Positions 25,446 through 33,701 of a stretch of 48,386 nucleotides of DNA are shown here, piece after piece. The DNA comes from Acidobacteriota bacterium. GTDB lineage: Bacteria; Acidobacteriota; Thermoanaerobaculia; Multivoradales; JBCCEF01. The stretch spans positions 79,446-127,831 of the forward strand of contig JBCCHV010000009.1 of the NCBI GenBank assembly GCA_039028635.1, written 5' to 3'. Position numbers and translations under genes: made by a program. Below the pieces are notes generated by a model. The model made no database searches, had not been told where the DNA came from, and saw nothing but the letters and a program-made list of their open reading frames with translations. The stretch's first letter is position 1. Every line of letters starts with the position of its first letter.

Positions 25446-27698
25446 CTAGACGTCCCACCGGTAGGTGACTTTGGCCAGGATCTGAGAGTCTCGGGAGCTG
25501 AGGTCACCGACCGACGGGGCGTCCCAGTTGTGGTTGTAGACCAGGAAGAGGTCGGCGCCCGGGCGGTAGGTCCAGCGCAGACGGACATTGGCGGTGGCGC
25601 GGTCCGCGAAGGCGTTGAACTGCAGGTAGGTGTCGATGGTGAAATCCGGTCGCAGGGAGAGGCTCACACGCTGGCGGATGAGCGACACCTCGACGTCGCC
25701 GCTGGGCAGCGAGATGTCGTTGTAGCTCCACACCGTTTCGGTGCCGACGAAGCGGCTCGGACGGGTGATCAGGCGCAGCTCGTGGTCGTAGCGGTCGCCG
25801 TTGTAGAAGTCGCCATAGCGCACGAAGCCGTCCGCCGAGAGGCGCCGCCGGGAGCTGGTGATGAAGAACACGCCGGCGGCTGGAAAAACGTAGTCGCCGG
25901 CCGGAATCTCAACTCCCGCAGCGATTTCGAAGGGACCGCTGAGGTCTTCGAAGTTCCAGTCGTAGAACACCGAGGTGTAGGCGCCGCTTTGCCAGCGAGT
26001 GCCGAAGAGGGTGGCCGAAGAGGACACGGTTTCGATCTCGCCCTCGAGGTCGGTGACGATCTCCCCCAAAATCTGGAAGTCGAGGCTGCGCACGCCGCGC
26101 CAGTCGGGGCGGGGCAGAAACTGAACGTTCGGCAGGTATTGCCGGACTCCTTGGCGCAGCAGAAAGCCGAGCTCGGGCCGGAAGTCTTCGTCGACCTCCG
26201 TCGTCGACAGGCTCGCCAACCAGCGGGAGCCGGTCCAGCTCGCCGAGGCTCCCCAGGCTTCGCCGTCGCCGCGACCGTCGGCGGATTCGCTGCGGGTGGC
26301 GAAGCCGCTCAGGCGGAGCTGGCGCAGCGGGTTGGCATAGGCGTCGATGCCGTAGGTTCGGCTGCTACCGCGTCCCTCCGGATCACGTTCGGTGGCGAGA
26401 ATGCCGAGGCGCGAGCGTTCCCCGACGTTGCGGGTGAGGCGCAACACCGAGGAGCGGTCCGGTGAGGCCAGCTGTTGGCCGTCGAGGTCGAGACCCTCGC
26501 TGGCGACGTGCAGCGCCCCGATACCCCAGGGCCCGACCCGGCCGGTGAGCCGAGTGCCCCATTCCAGAGGGATCTCACGGCCTCCCGGGCCGATGCCGAT
26601 CCGGCGCGAGTGGAAGACCTTGAGAAGCGGTGGCCCGAGGGCCGAGGAGCCGAATCCAAAGTCGAAGAGGCCGGCGTTCTCGAGGAAGAACTCGCGCTTC
26701 TCGGGGAAAAAGAGCGAGAAACGGGTCAGGTTGACCTGCAGAGCATCGACTTCGGTCTCGGCGAAGTCGGTGTTGACGGTGGCATTGAGGGTCAGGCTGC
26801 GGGTGATGCCCCACTTGGCGTCGAGGCCGATCTCACCTTCCTCGTCGGGCTGCCCCTCGGCGAAGCGATCGTCTCGCGAGTCGGCGACGGCGAAGGGCTT
26901 GAGCTGGAGGTCGACACCCGGTTTCGGCAGCTCGAGGCCGCTCAGGTGGCCGGCGAGGGAGACGCGGGTGATGCCGGCGTCGAGGGGTAACGGCGACCAG
27001 TAGACCTCTTCGTTCTTCCGTCGGATGATCCGCCGCACGTTCAGACCCCAGGTGTCGGCCGTGGGGTCGAAGAGCAGGGTGGTGAAGGGGATCGCCAGCT
27101 CGGCGGTCCAGCCGGTGGCGGTTCGGCGGGTGGCGACGAACCAGACACCGTCCCAGGAGGCCTGGATATCCTGGCCCTCGTCGGTGATCAGCAGGTCGCG
27201 CCGGGCGCCGTTGGCGTTGAGCTCGAAGAGGTAGCCGTTGCGGTGGTCGTGGAAGGTGTCGAGCAGGATGGCGACGGAATCGTCGCCGCCGAGGGAGATC
27301 TCACGACGCATCTCTTGGGCGATGATGCGATCCGGCTCGGAGTCGTTGCAGGTCACGGCGAGGTAGAGGGTCGAGTCGTCGTAGCCGGCTTGGAGAAAAG
27401 TACTTTCGCTCGCCGGAGCGCCGACCTCGGGTTCCCGCTGGACGAAGGTCTCGGCGCGCCGGGCGCGCTGCCACAGGGGGTCGTCGAGGACGCCGTCGAC
27501 GCGCACGCCGACGGTGTCGGCGAGGGCGACGAGGTCCGGGACGGCGGTGTCCGGCGCCGGGCTTTCGGCGAGGGTCGGAAAGGCCAGGACCGCGAGGCCC
27601 AGGACGGCGACGACCAGGCGGTCGGCGGCAGGACTCCGGTCACCGCCCGAGGCGGTGCGCTCAGCTTTCAAGGGGCTTGCCTTGGCCGGGAGCTGCAT
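25446..27698 (-). CDS. DUF5916 / CBM9-like outer-membrane-type protein
   Basis: The 750-aa protein has a hydrophobic export signal (LVVAVLGLAVLAFPTLAES) after a ~25-residue N-terminal extension. A family-9 carbohydrate-binding-like domain follows (about 65-240: VDGVLDDPLWQRARRAETFVQ, DDSVAILLDTFHDHRNGYLFELN). A long C-terminal DUF5916 region (about 270-750) is rich in alternating aromatic strands, as in beta-barrels, and ends YRWDV. These proteins are common in Bacteroidota and Acidobacteriota and are often annotated as membrane-associated hydrolases without proof. The gene is divergent from the di-haem cytochrome across about 40 bp that contain the palindromic AGTATACT, likely holding both promoters. 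Confidence 0.88.
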   Translation of the reverse strand: MQLPAKASPLKAERTASGGDRSPAADRLVVAVLGLAVLAFPTLAESPAPDTAVPDLVALADTVGVRVDGVLDDPLWQRARRAETFVQREPEVGAPASESTFLQAGYDDSTLYLAVTCNDSEPDRIIAQEMRREISLGGDDSVAILLDTFHDHRNGYLFELNANGARRDLLITDEGQDIQASWDGVWFVATRRTATGWTAELAIPFTTLLFDPTADTWGLNVRRIIRRKNEEVYWSPLPLDAGITRVSLAGHLSGLELPKPGVDLQLKPFAVADSRDDRFAEGQPDEEGEIGLDAKWGITRSLTLNATVNTDFAETEVDALQVNLTRFSLFFPEKREFFLENAGLFDFGFGSSALGPPLLKVFHSRRIGIGPGGREIPLEWGTRLTGRVGPWGIGALHVASEGLDLDGQQLASPDRSSVLRLTRNVGERSRLGILATERDPEGRGSSRTYGIDAYANPLRQLRLSGFATRSESADGRGDGEAWGASASWTGSRWLASLSTTEVDEDFRPELGFLLRQGVRQYLPNVQFLPRPDWRGVRSLDFQILGEIVTDLEGEIETVSSSATLFGTRWQSGAYTSVFYDWNFEDLSGPFEIAAGVEIPAGDYVFPAAGVFFITSSRRRLSADGFVRYGDFYNGDRYDHELRLITRPSRFVGTETVWSYNDISLPSGDVEVSLIRQRVSLSLRPDFTIDTYLQFNAFADRATANVRLRWTYRPGADLFLVYNHNWDAPSVGDLSSRDSQILAKVTYRWDV

Positions 27699-27755
27699 GA
27701 GGAATCATTAGAGATCGAGTATACTGAATAATAAATAGTGATACGTCCGAAACTT

Positions 27756-29129
27756 ATGCGCCGCCTCGATGCCGGGGTCCCTTCCGCGGACCGAGGGCCG
27801 GTGGGCTCGGCCGCCGCGGCGGGGCGAGGTGAACGGGTTCCGCGGCGACTCGCCGGTCGGGCACGCTCCTACGGTCGCGGGGTTCTCTGCTTCCTGTTGG
27901 GCCTGTTGGCCTTGGCTGTCTACGGGGCGCCGAGGGAAGCGGAACGAGGCGCCGAGGAGCTGAAGAGCCAGCGAGCTGCCCTCGATCGGCTGCTGGCGAC
28001 TCCGGCGGCGCCTCGAGTCGCTCCGCCGAGCTTGCAACGGGCGGTGGATGACGAAACCCTGGACGAGGCGACCCGCCGTGCTCTCGTCGATCTCGGGCGA
28101 GACCTGTTCTTCGAGCCTCGTCTGTCGGCCGATGGCTCGTTGGCCTGCGCCAGCTGCCATGACGCTCGCCTTGCCTTCACCGATGGTCGCGCCCTGGCGT
28201 CGGGGATGCACGGTCGATCGGGCCGGCGCAATACGCCGAGTGTCCTCTACACGGGCTATCTCGAAGAGCTTTTCTGGGACGGCCGGGTGCGCAGCCTGGA
28301 ACAGCAGGCGGCGATGCCGATTCTGGCGCCTTCCGAGATGGCCTTGCCCGATCTCGACACCGCGATCGAACGGCTCGCCGCCGATTACGACGGCCGGTTC
28401 CGAAAGCTCTTCGGCCGCGCCCCGACGCCGTATCACCTGCGTCGCGCGCTGGCCGAGTTCCAGCGCTCGCTGGCGTTTTTCGAGGCTCCCATCGACGACT
28501 TTCTGGCCGGCGATGAGGATGCCCTCACGGCCGAGCAGCGGGCCGGTTGGGAGCTGTTTCGGGGTCGTGCCCTGTGCGGTGCCTGTCATGTCCTCGGTGA
28601 GGGCTATCCCCTCGCCACCGACCAGCAATTCCACAACCTCGGGGTGGCGGCGCGGGAAGACGGTTTTCCCTCCCTGGTCCAGCGGGCGCCGCGGTCGCTG
28701 AACCGGATCGTCTCCCTCACCGGCCTCGATGGTCGCGCTCTCGGAACGGCGCTGTCGGGGCTCGGTCGTTTCGTGGTCACGCGCCGCAGTGAGGATCTCG
28801 GAGCCTTCCGGACGCCGTCCCTGCGCAACGTCGCTTTGACCGCTCCATACATGCATGACGGATCGATGGCGACCCTGCGTGAGGTGGTGGAGTTCTACGT
28901 CGAGGGAGGTAACCCCAATCCTCATCTCAGCGAGATCCTGACGCCCCTCGAGCTCGATGCTCAGGAGGTCGATCAACTGGTCGCTTTTCTGTCGGCGCTC
29001 ACCGACGCGCGCTATGAGGCGGCGGCGGCTCGAGCACTGGCGGAACAGGAGGAGCGCCATCGCCGAGGTGCTCGGGAGGGTGTTCGGGCGGAGCCCGGCA
29101 AGGCGCCCGGCGCCGCCGCCGGCCGCTGA
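27756..29129 (+). CDS. Di-haem cytochrome c peroxidase / MauG family protein
   Basis: The 457-aa protein carries two CxxCH haem-c motifs, CASCH (~131) and CGACH (~274). Spacing and context (NTPSVLYTGYLEELFWDGR, GAFRTPSLRNVALTAPYMHDG) are typical of the CCP/MauG family. An N-terminal anchor (GVLCFLLGLLALAVYGAP) places it in the periplasm. The family either reduces H2O2 or performs long-range oxidative protein modification as MauG does. The Tyr/His that separates the two subgroups could not be assigned by eye. The start may instead be the GTG at 27738. A basic, Ala/Gly-rich low-complexity tail ends the protein. The adjacent divergent cupredoxin is a possible electron partner. Confidence 0.9.
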   Translation: MRRLDAGVPSADRGPVGSAAAAGRGERVPRRLAGRARSYGRGVLCFLLGLLALAVYGAPREAERGAEELKSQRAALDRLLATPAAPRVAPPSLQRAVDDETLDEATRRALVDLGRDLFFEPRLSADGSLACASCHDARLAFTDGRALASGMHGRSGRRNTPSVLYTGYLEELFWDGRVRSLEQQAAMPILAPSEMALPDLDTAIERLAADYDGRFRKLFGRAPTPYHLRRALAEFQRSLAFFEAPIDDFLAGDEDALTAEQRAGWELFRGRALCGACHVLGEGYPLATDQQFHNLGVAAREDGFPSLVQRAPRSLNRIVSLTGLDGRALGTALSGLGRFVVTRRSEDLGAFRTPSLRNVALTAPYMHDGSMATLREVVEFYVEGGNPNPHLSEILTPLELDAQEVDQLVAFLSALTDARYEAAAARALAEQEERHRRGAREGVRAEPGKAPGAAAGR

Positions 29130-29161
29130 GGGACCGACGGCGAGCGCGGGCGATAGGGCTG

Positions 29162-29644
29162 CTAAGCGGAAGCCGTCTCCGGCTTTGGCTTCCAAGCGCA
29201 CGGATGGCGAAAGGCCGCCGGCGCTTCGAGATGGTATTTCAGCAGGGTCAGAGCTTCTCCCCAGCCGACCGCACACATCATCGCCGCTTCCAGGCTTTTC
29301 TCGGCGGCGGCATCGAAGCCGCTTTCGGTGACATCCACCCGAGTTCCGTCGGCAAAGGGTTGCAGCACGAAGCGAACCGTGCTCGCGCTGCCCTCGCCGG
29401 CAGGAAACCACTGAAAGGAAAAGACCCGACCGGGCTCGGCCTCGAGCACCGGGCCGCCGTCTTCGGCGTCGATACCATCGACTCCGAAGTTGCGCCAGCG
29501 CAAGCGGATCTTGCCTCCCTCGCGGGCGTCGACTTCGGCGCCGCTGGTGAACCAGCCGTCGAGGCCTTGGCCGGTGGCGAGGGCGTCATAGACGTCGGTG
29601 GGCGAGGCGGCGATGTAGGTGCTGTGTTCGACCACGGGATGCAT
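29162..29644 (-). CDS. SRPBCC-superfamily protein (AHSA1-like)
   Basis: The 160-aa protein has the START/Bet-v1-like fold of AHSA1-type proteins. The signature opens VVEHSTYIAASPTDVYDALATGQGLDGWFTSG (in two parts), then GGKIRLRWRNFG, and ends with SLEAAMMCAVGWGEALTLLKYHLE. Such domains bind hydrophobic ligands or act as Hsp90 co-chaperone-like proteins; in bacteria most are uncharacterised. GAGGAG precedes the ATG. It is the last gene in line after the Tat beta-propeller gene (17-bp gap) and probably co-transcribed with it. Confidence 0.88.
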   Translation of the reverse strand: MHPVVEHSTYIAASPTDVYDALATGQGLDGWFTSGAEVDAREGGKIRLRWRNFGVDGIDAEDGGPVLEAEPGRVFSFQWFPAGEGSASTVRFVLQPFADGTRVDVTESGFDAAAEKSLEAAMMCAVGWGEALTLLKYHLEAPAAFRHPCAWKPKPETASA

Positions 29645-29661
29645 TCTGGATCTCCTCGAAA

Positions 29662-30816
29662 TTACGCAACCAAGCGGACACTCTCCAGTGTATCGAAGGC
29701 GCGAGCGAGCGGCTGAGTGGCGGCGCGTTGGCGGTCGTCACAGCCGTCGACGGCGATCCGGTCGAGAACCTTGCCATCGGTGTTGAGGCGCAGCAGGGTT
29801 CGGCTGACCGACTCGGCGACCCAGAATCCCTCTTCCGGATCCGGCGCCATCTGAGCACTGAAGAAGGCCAGGTCCGGTTGAATCAGCGTGGTGTGCTTGC
29901 TCGCACCGTCGATGCGAATCACCTCGCTCTTCACCTGGTCCGGCCAGTCGCTGATCGAACCGATCAGCGTGCCGTCGGCGAGCCGGATGACTCCGATCAT
30001 CGCCCCAGTGGTGCGGTTGATGTTGAACAGTGTCTCGCGTTCGCCGCTGTGGACGTTGAGGCGGACCACTTCGCCACCCAGCTCCGAGCCTCCCGGCATC
30101 CGGGCGTTGCCGATCAGCACGTGATCGGGGCCATCCGCGGACAAGCCCGAGGGCTCCATCAGGCCATCGCTGAACACGCTCATCTCGCCATCCTTCTCGA
30201 GATCGAAGGCGAGCAGCATGCCGCGATGGGCAAAGCCGATGAAGTCGTTGGCGAGCAGGCGTTTGCCATCCGCTGTCAGCACCATGCCGGTGACGTCGAT
30301 GAACTCGCGATGGCGCGGCCAGCCGGCGTCGTTGACGGACGAGAAGGTGCGCAGCACCTCACCGGTGGTCGGATTGACCTCGATGATCATCGCCATGCCC
30401 TTGATGCCGACGTAGTCGAGGCTCGGTCCGCGCAGGCCGCTCATCGACAGGTAGACCCGCTTGCGGTCGGGGCTGGCGATGGCGTCCCAGACGTGGGAGC
30501 GGCCCCAGCTGTTGACGTCGATGAACGGTAGCACCTGCTTGTTCCGCATCAGGTAGATGCGGGCGTTGTACTGGTCGGTGACCAGCATGTCGCCGCTGCG
30601 CAGTCGCCGCGGGGTGACGTCGAGGGCCAGCGGCTCCCGCACGACCGGGGCTTGCCGGCCGTTGTCGTAACAGGTCTCATCGCTGCCCAGGCCCGAGGCC
30701 GCTGCGGCAGGGACGAACTTGGCCGCAGCGCCGCCCGCTGCCAAGCCGACAATCGAGCGAACGATGCTCCGCCGGCTGAGGGTGGAATTGGTGGTGGGTT
30801 TCTTCGAATCGGTCAT
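29662..30816 (-). CDS. Tat-exported beta-propeller (SMP-30-like) protein
   Basis: The 384-aa protein starts at ATG 30816 (AAGGGGA seven bases upstream). It has a twin-arginine signal, LSRRSIVRSIVGLAAGGAAAKF, with the RR motif at about residues 15-16. The mature part consists of repeated beta blades (GDMLVTDQYNARIYLMR, DAIASPDRKRVYLSMSG, GMVLTADGKRLLANDF, FWVAESVSRTLLRLNTDG). This suggests an SMP-30/gluconolactonase or NHL-like propeller. Tat export implies folding, and often cofactor loading, before transport. It lies in an operon behind the unrecognised 416-aa protein. Ligand or substrate is unknown. Confidence 0.82.
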   Translation of the reverse strand: MTDSKKPTTNSTLSRRSIVRSIVGLAAGGAAAKFVPAAAASGLGSDETCYDNGRQAPVVREPLALDVTPRRLRSGDMLVTDQYNARIYLMRNKQVLPFIDVNSWGRSHVWDAIASPDRKRVYLSMSGLRGPSLDYVGIKGMAMIIEVNPTTGEVLRTFSSVNDAGWPRHREFIDVTGMVLTADGKRLLANDFIGFAHRGMLLAFDLEKDGEMSVFSDGLMEPSGLSADGPDHVLIGNARMPGGSELGGEVVRLNVHSGERETLFNINRTTGAMIGVIRLADGTLIGSISDWPDQVKSEVIRIDGASKHTTLIQPDLAFFSAQMAPDPEEGFWVAESVSRTLLRLNTDGKVLDRIAVDGCDDRQRAATQPLARAFDTLESVRLVA

Positions 30817-30901
30817 GGGGTCCCCTTTCTCGAGAGGCTCCGGTCGCCATGGCGCCACCGGACCTCGCGGATTTGCCTCGGTTCGGTCTTTGGTTCGCTC
30901 A

Positions 30902-32152
30902 TTACTGCAGGAACGGGTCCGGAACGCCGGTGCCGTCCGCGTACAGGTCGTGCTCGCCATCGAGCGTGCAGTGGCTGGGGATGGTGTTGACGTCGCGCAA
31001 GCCGTCGCCGGTGTGGTCGGAGATCTTGCCGCGGAAGGTACCGAAGAGCACCGCGTTGGTCATCGGTCCGGCTTCCGGATGGGTCGGATTGGAGAGCTGG
31101 ACCGCACCCGGCGGCACGAAGTTGGTTTCGAGCACGGTCTCGAGATTGACCGCTGCCCAGCCCGAGTACCGGCCCCGGACGCTGGACACGAAGCCCTGCT
31201 CCCGGATGCGGTCGGCCCGCTCGCCGTCGCCGATGCAGTTGCGAACGTCCTTGTCGCCACCGCCGCGGCCGGTGTCGATGGTGGTGCCGGCGACGCGCGC
31301 CAGGGGCACCGCGACCGGGATCGACTTGCCGACCTCGACCGTGCCGCTCGGGTAGAAGGGGCGCATCTGCACGGACTCGTAGTGGTGCTCGAAGAGCTTT
31401 CCGGGCACCAGCGCGTAGGAGATCCCCTTGAACAGGAAGGCCTCGTAATGCTGGGTGCCGTCCGGGTGCAGGTTGTCGAGAGCCTTCTCGATGACCAGCG
31501 TGTTGTCGAAGGTCGCCTTGTTGGTGCAGGCCATCACCCGCCCCAGGATCTGCTCGAACCAGAGCGGTGAGAGGGTCACCTTGATGCGCCCGAGCTGCGG
31601 CACCGTGATCAGGGTGTGACCCGAGATCAAGAGCGGCAGAGTCTGGTCGAAGGTGCGGTCTTCGTGCACGATCACGTCGCGCTGCGGACCCGGATCGACG
31701 GCTTCGCCGCTGAGCTCCTCGACCAGCAGGCGGGACCATTCGGCGACCTCCGGATCGTCATCGGAGAAATAGCCGGCGAGGCGGTCCGTGGTGTCGCGAT
31801 CGGCGGTCTTCTGCAGCAGCCAGAGGGCGTGCGCCCGGCAGGCTCGGTCTTCCTCCTCGGCCAAGAACCGTTCCACCACCGGGTGGGCCTCGGAGCCGCG
31901 GCGATCGACCAGCTCCCAAAGGGCGCGCTCTCGCAGCAGAGCGGTCGCGTCCGAGAATGCCGCCTCTTCGAGGCGTTGGTCCGAGCGGTTGTCGAATCGA
32001 GCGGCGTCCGGCGCCGCGAAGGGACGAGCGAAATCCAGGTAATCTGCCGGGTCGGTGAAGGACAGGCGGCCAGTCGGTGCGGTGTAGATCCGCTCGTCGC
32101 GAATCGCGATCGCAGACGATGCCCTGACCGAATCGGTCTTTCTCATTGCCAT
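30902..32152 (-). CDS. Unrecognised 416-aa protein with N-terminal helical repeats
   Basis: The ATG at 32152 follows AAAGGAG by seven bases, so the start is well supported. There is no signal peptide. Residues ~60-155 are helical and HEAT-like (DATALLRERALWELVDRRG, HPVVERFLAEEEDRACRAHALWLLQK, DPEVAEWSRLLVEELSG). The remainder is beta-rich (IKVTLSPLWFEQILGRVMACTNKATF, GISYALVPGKLFEHHYESVQ, SGWAAVNLETVLETNFVPPGAVQLSN). It ends with an Asp/Gly-rich stretch (ISDHTGDGLRDVN, DGEHDLYADGTGVPDPF). I do not recognise the family. It is first in the operon with the Tat beta-propeller protein and the AHSA1-like protein, behind a good promoter and a ~236-nt leader. Confidence 0.75.
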   Translation of the reverse strand: MAMRKTDSVRASSAIAIRDERIYTAPTGRLSFTDPADYLDFARPFAAPDAARFDNRSDQRLEEAAFSDATALLRERALWELVDRRGSEAHPVVERFLAEEEDRACRAHALWLLQKTADRDTTDRLAGYFSDDDPEVAEWSRLLVEELSGEAVDPGPQRDVIVHEDRTFDQTLPLLISGHTLITVPQLGRIKVTLSPLWFEQILGRVMACTNKATFDNTLVIEKALDNLHPDGTQHYEAFLFKGISYALVPGKLFEHHYESVQMRPFYPSGTVEVGKSIPVAVPLARVAGTTIDTGRGGGDKDVRNCIGDGERADRIREQGFVSSVRGRYSGWAAVNLETVLETNFVPPGAVQLSNPTHPEAGPMTNAVLFGTFRGKISDHTGDGLRDVNTIPSHCTLDGEHDLYADGTGVPDPFLQ

Positions 32153-32587
32153 CGTGACTCCTTTCTGTGGAGTTCCGATGGGGCGCTCCTCACATCGAGG
32201 CGCGCGGCGATTCGGCGCTCCACCGTTGAGGGGGTACAGAAAACCCTGTGGCCATCCGCGTGGTGCGGTCGGCGACCTTGAGGGTTCGAGACCACTCGCA
32301 TTCTTGCGAGCTTTCCCCCACTCTCGAAGGCGCCGACCTGGTCAGCGATCAGCCACGCCCCGACAGTGGAGGTCGAAACGTTCGAATGTTGACAATTGTA
32401 CGCACGTTTAAAAAAAAATCAAGTTAAATACACATAACCAAATTAATAGGGATGAAGATGGACCGATGAGTATTTTGAGCTTGGCGGCTCTCGGCACTCT
32501 CCCTTGGAGTCTTGAAGACGGGGCTGGCGAGGCGACCTCGGCCGGTGGCATCGTTCTCGGCTCACCAGCCCCATGCACCCTGGGAGC
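32153..32587. other. Leader and promoter region of the 416-aa-protein operon
   Basis: This 435-base stretch has no convincing gene. Its left part is the long 5' leader of the minus-strand operon, its middle is an AT-rich promoter, and its right part lies downstream of the first Cys-ladder gene. That part holds a GGGGCTGG...CCAGCCCC inverted repeat (32520-32572). Confidence 0.5.
32395..32422 (-). promoter_or_regulatory. Sigma70-type promoter for the 416-aa-protein operon
   Basis: On the minus strand TTGATT (32422-32417) and TACAAT (32400-32395) are separated by 16 bases, in an AT-rich tract with nine consecutive T's. Transcription would start near 32388 and leave a leader of about 236 nt. Confidence 0.6.
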
Positions 32588-33001
32588 CTATTCGATCGAC
32601 GGCGTGGACACCGAGGTGCAGGACCCCGACTCACACTGGCTTCCAGAGCAGCTGTAGGCGCTACACTCGGCGCCATCGAGTTTGCAGCCCGTCAGCAAGC
32701 AGGAGAGTCCTGTGCAGGTCAAGGTGCAGGTTGTTCGAGCCATAAAAATCTCGCCATTTGCGTCCCGGGCTTTGAAGACCGCCGTCGAGATCTTGACGCC
32801 GTCCCGAGGATAGTAGACCTCGATCGGCGTCACTTGCTTTACCTCATCCGCGGACGCGATCCGAGCGGAGACTTCAGGGGTCAAGTCCTGCGCCGGTCCG
32901 CTCGCGCATCGACGGTTCTTCTGAGAATCCGAGTCCGCCGAGACGCTCATCGTTGTCAGCAGAGCGCAGGTCAATGCAATTGCGTAGGTGTGTTTGGTCA
33001 T
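32588..33001 (-). CDS. Secreted Cys-ladder miniprotein A
   Basis: The 137-aa protein starts at ATG 33001 (GGAGAG upstream) with a signal peptide (YAIALTCALLTTMSVSADS). A middle region holds RCASGPAQDLTPEVSARIAS, and the Cys-rich C-terminus has eight cysteines spaced Cx3Cx4Cx4Cx6Cx4Cx4Cx4C (TCTLTCTGLSCLLTGC, then CSAYSCSGSQCESGSC). Cysteine at nearly every fifth residue suggests a disulfide-laddered or metal-binding solenoid. No family was recognised. It is a tandem paralogue of the gene 52 bp upstream. Role could be surface structure, metal binding or signalling peptide; none is shown. Confidence 0.75.
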   Translation of the reverse strand: MTKHTYAIALTCALLTTMSVSADSDSQKNRRCASGPAQDLTPEVSARIASADEVKQVTPIEVYYPRDGVKISTAVFKARDANGEIFMARTTCTLTCTGLSCLLTGCKLDGAECSAYSCSGSQCESGSCTSVSTPSIE

Positions 33002-33053
33002 CTTGCTCTCCAGAGTTCTTGGATGGGCCACGACTTTGCGCAGTTGCTTCCTC

Positions 33054-33458
33054 TTATTCGAGTGAGGGCGAAGAAACCGAGGTACAAGATCCTGAGACAC
33101 AATCACTGCCAGTGCAGCTGTAACCAGTGCAGTCTCCGGCACCGTCTACCTTGCAGCCTCTCAGCTGGCAAGAGAGGCCGGTGCAGACTCCTGTACACGA
33201 GGTCGTTGCGAAGAAAGTGTTGCCGTCGGCTTCCCTTACTTGGAAGATCGCGGTCGAAATTTGAACGCCGTCTCGTGGTTTGGAGACCTCCTCCGGGCCC
33301 ATTCTCTTCACCTCTTGTGCCGACGCGAAGCGGGCTGACATGCCCGGTGTCAGGTCCTCCGCAGGCCCGCCGACGCATCGACCTTTCTCGCGAGTTCCTG
33401 CCAGGACGCTCGCGGTTGCAAGAAGAGCGAAGACTGCGAAAATCCAGTACTTTTTCAT
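33054..33458 (-). CDS. Secreted Cys-ladder miniprotein B (paralogue of A)
   Basis: The 134-aa protein has AGGAG before its ATG, a signal peptide (KKYWIFAVFALLATASVLAG), then GRCVGGPAEDLTPGMSARFAS and a C-terminal ladder spaced Cx3Cx4Cx4Cx7Cx4Cx4Cx4C (SCTGVCTGLSCQLRGC, then CTGYSCTGSDCVSGSC). It aligns with copy A along its whole length (shared DLTP-SAR-ASA-EVK, PRDGV-IST, TGLSC, SGSCTSVS-PS-E). The signal peptides have diverged more than the mature part, which indicates selection on the mature protein. Both copies lie on one transcript, B first. Confidence 0.77.
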   Translation of the reverse strand: MKKYWIFAVFALLATASVLAGTREKGRCVGGPAEDLTPGMSARFASAQEVKRMGPEEVSKPRDGVQISTAIFQVREADGNTFFATTSCTGVCTGLSCQLRGCKVDGAGDCTGYSCTGSDCVSGSCTSVSSPSLE

Positions 33459-33701
33459 CTCTTACTCCTACTCGGTTGTCAGACTGCTGCAGGATGACGA
33501 GGACAGATCGGAGTCCTCGTCTCGGGGGACTTTTCGATGCTTCTGGCTTGAAGTGACTCGGGGCGCGCTGGCGGCCAGCGAGCAGGGGAGGGGGAGATCG
33601 GTCGCGATCCTTCGATAGAGTTCAGGCACAGATCAGCTTGTCATCTGGGCCGTTCAGGCCGCCGGAGATGCCGGCGATCCGGGACGGCTCGAGTCCATTC
33701 G

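Noticed and set aside
30719-31570. Plus-strand frame over the Tat and 416-aa genes
   Set aside because: It covers two minus-strand genes with good starts and is Arg/Val/Gly-rich without motifs.
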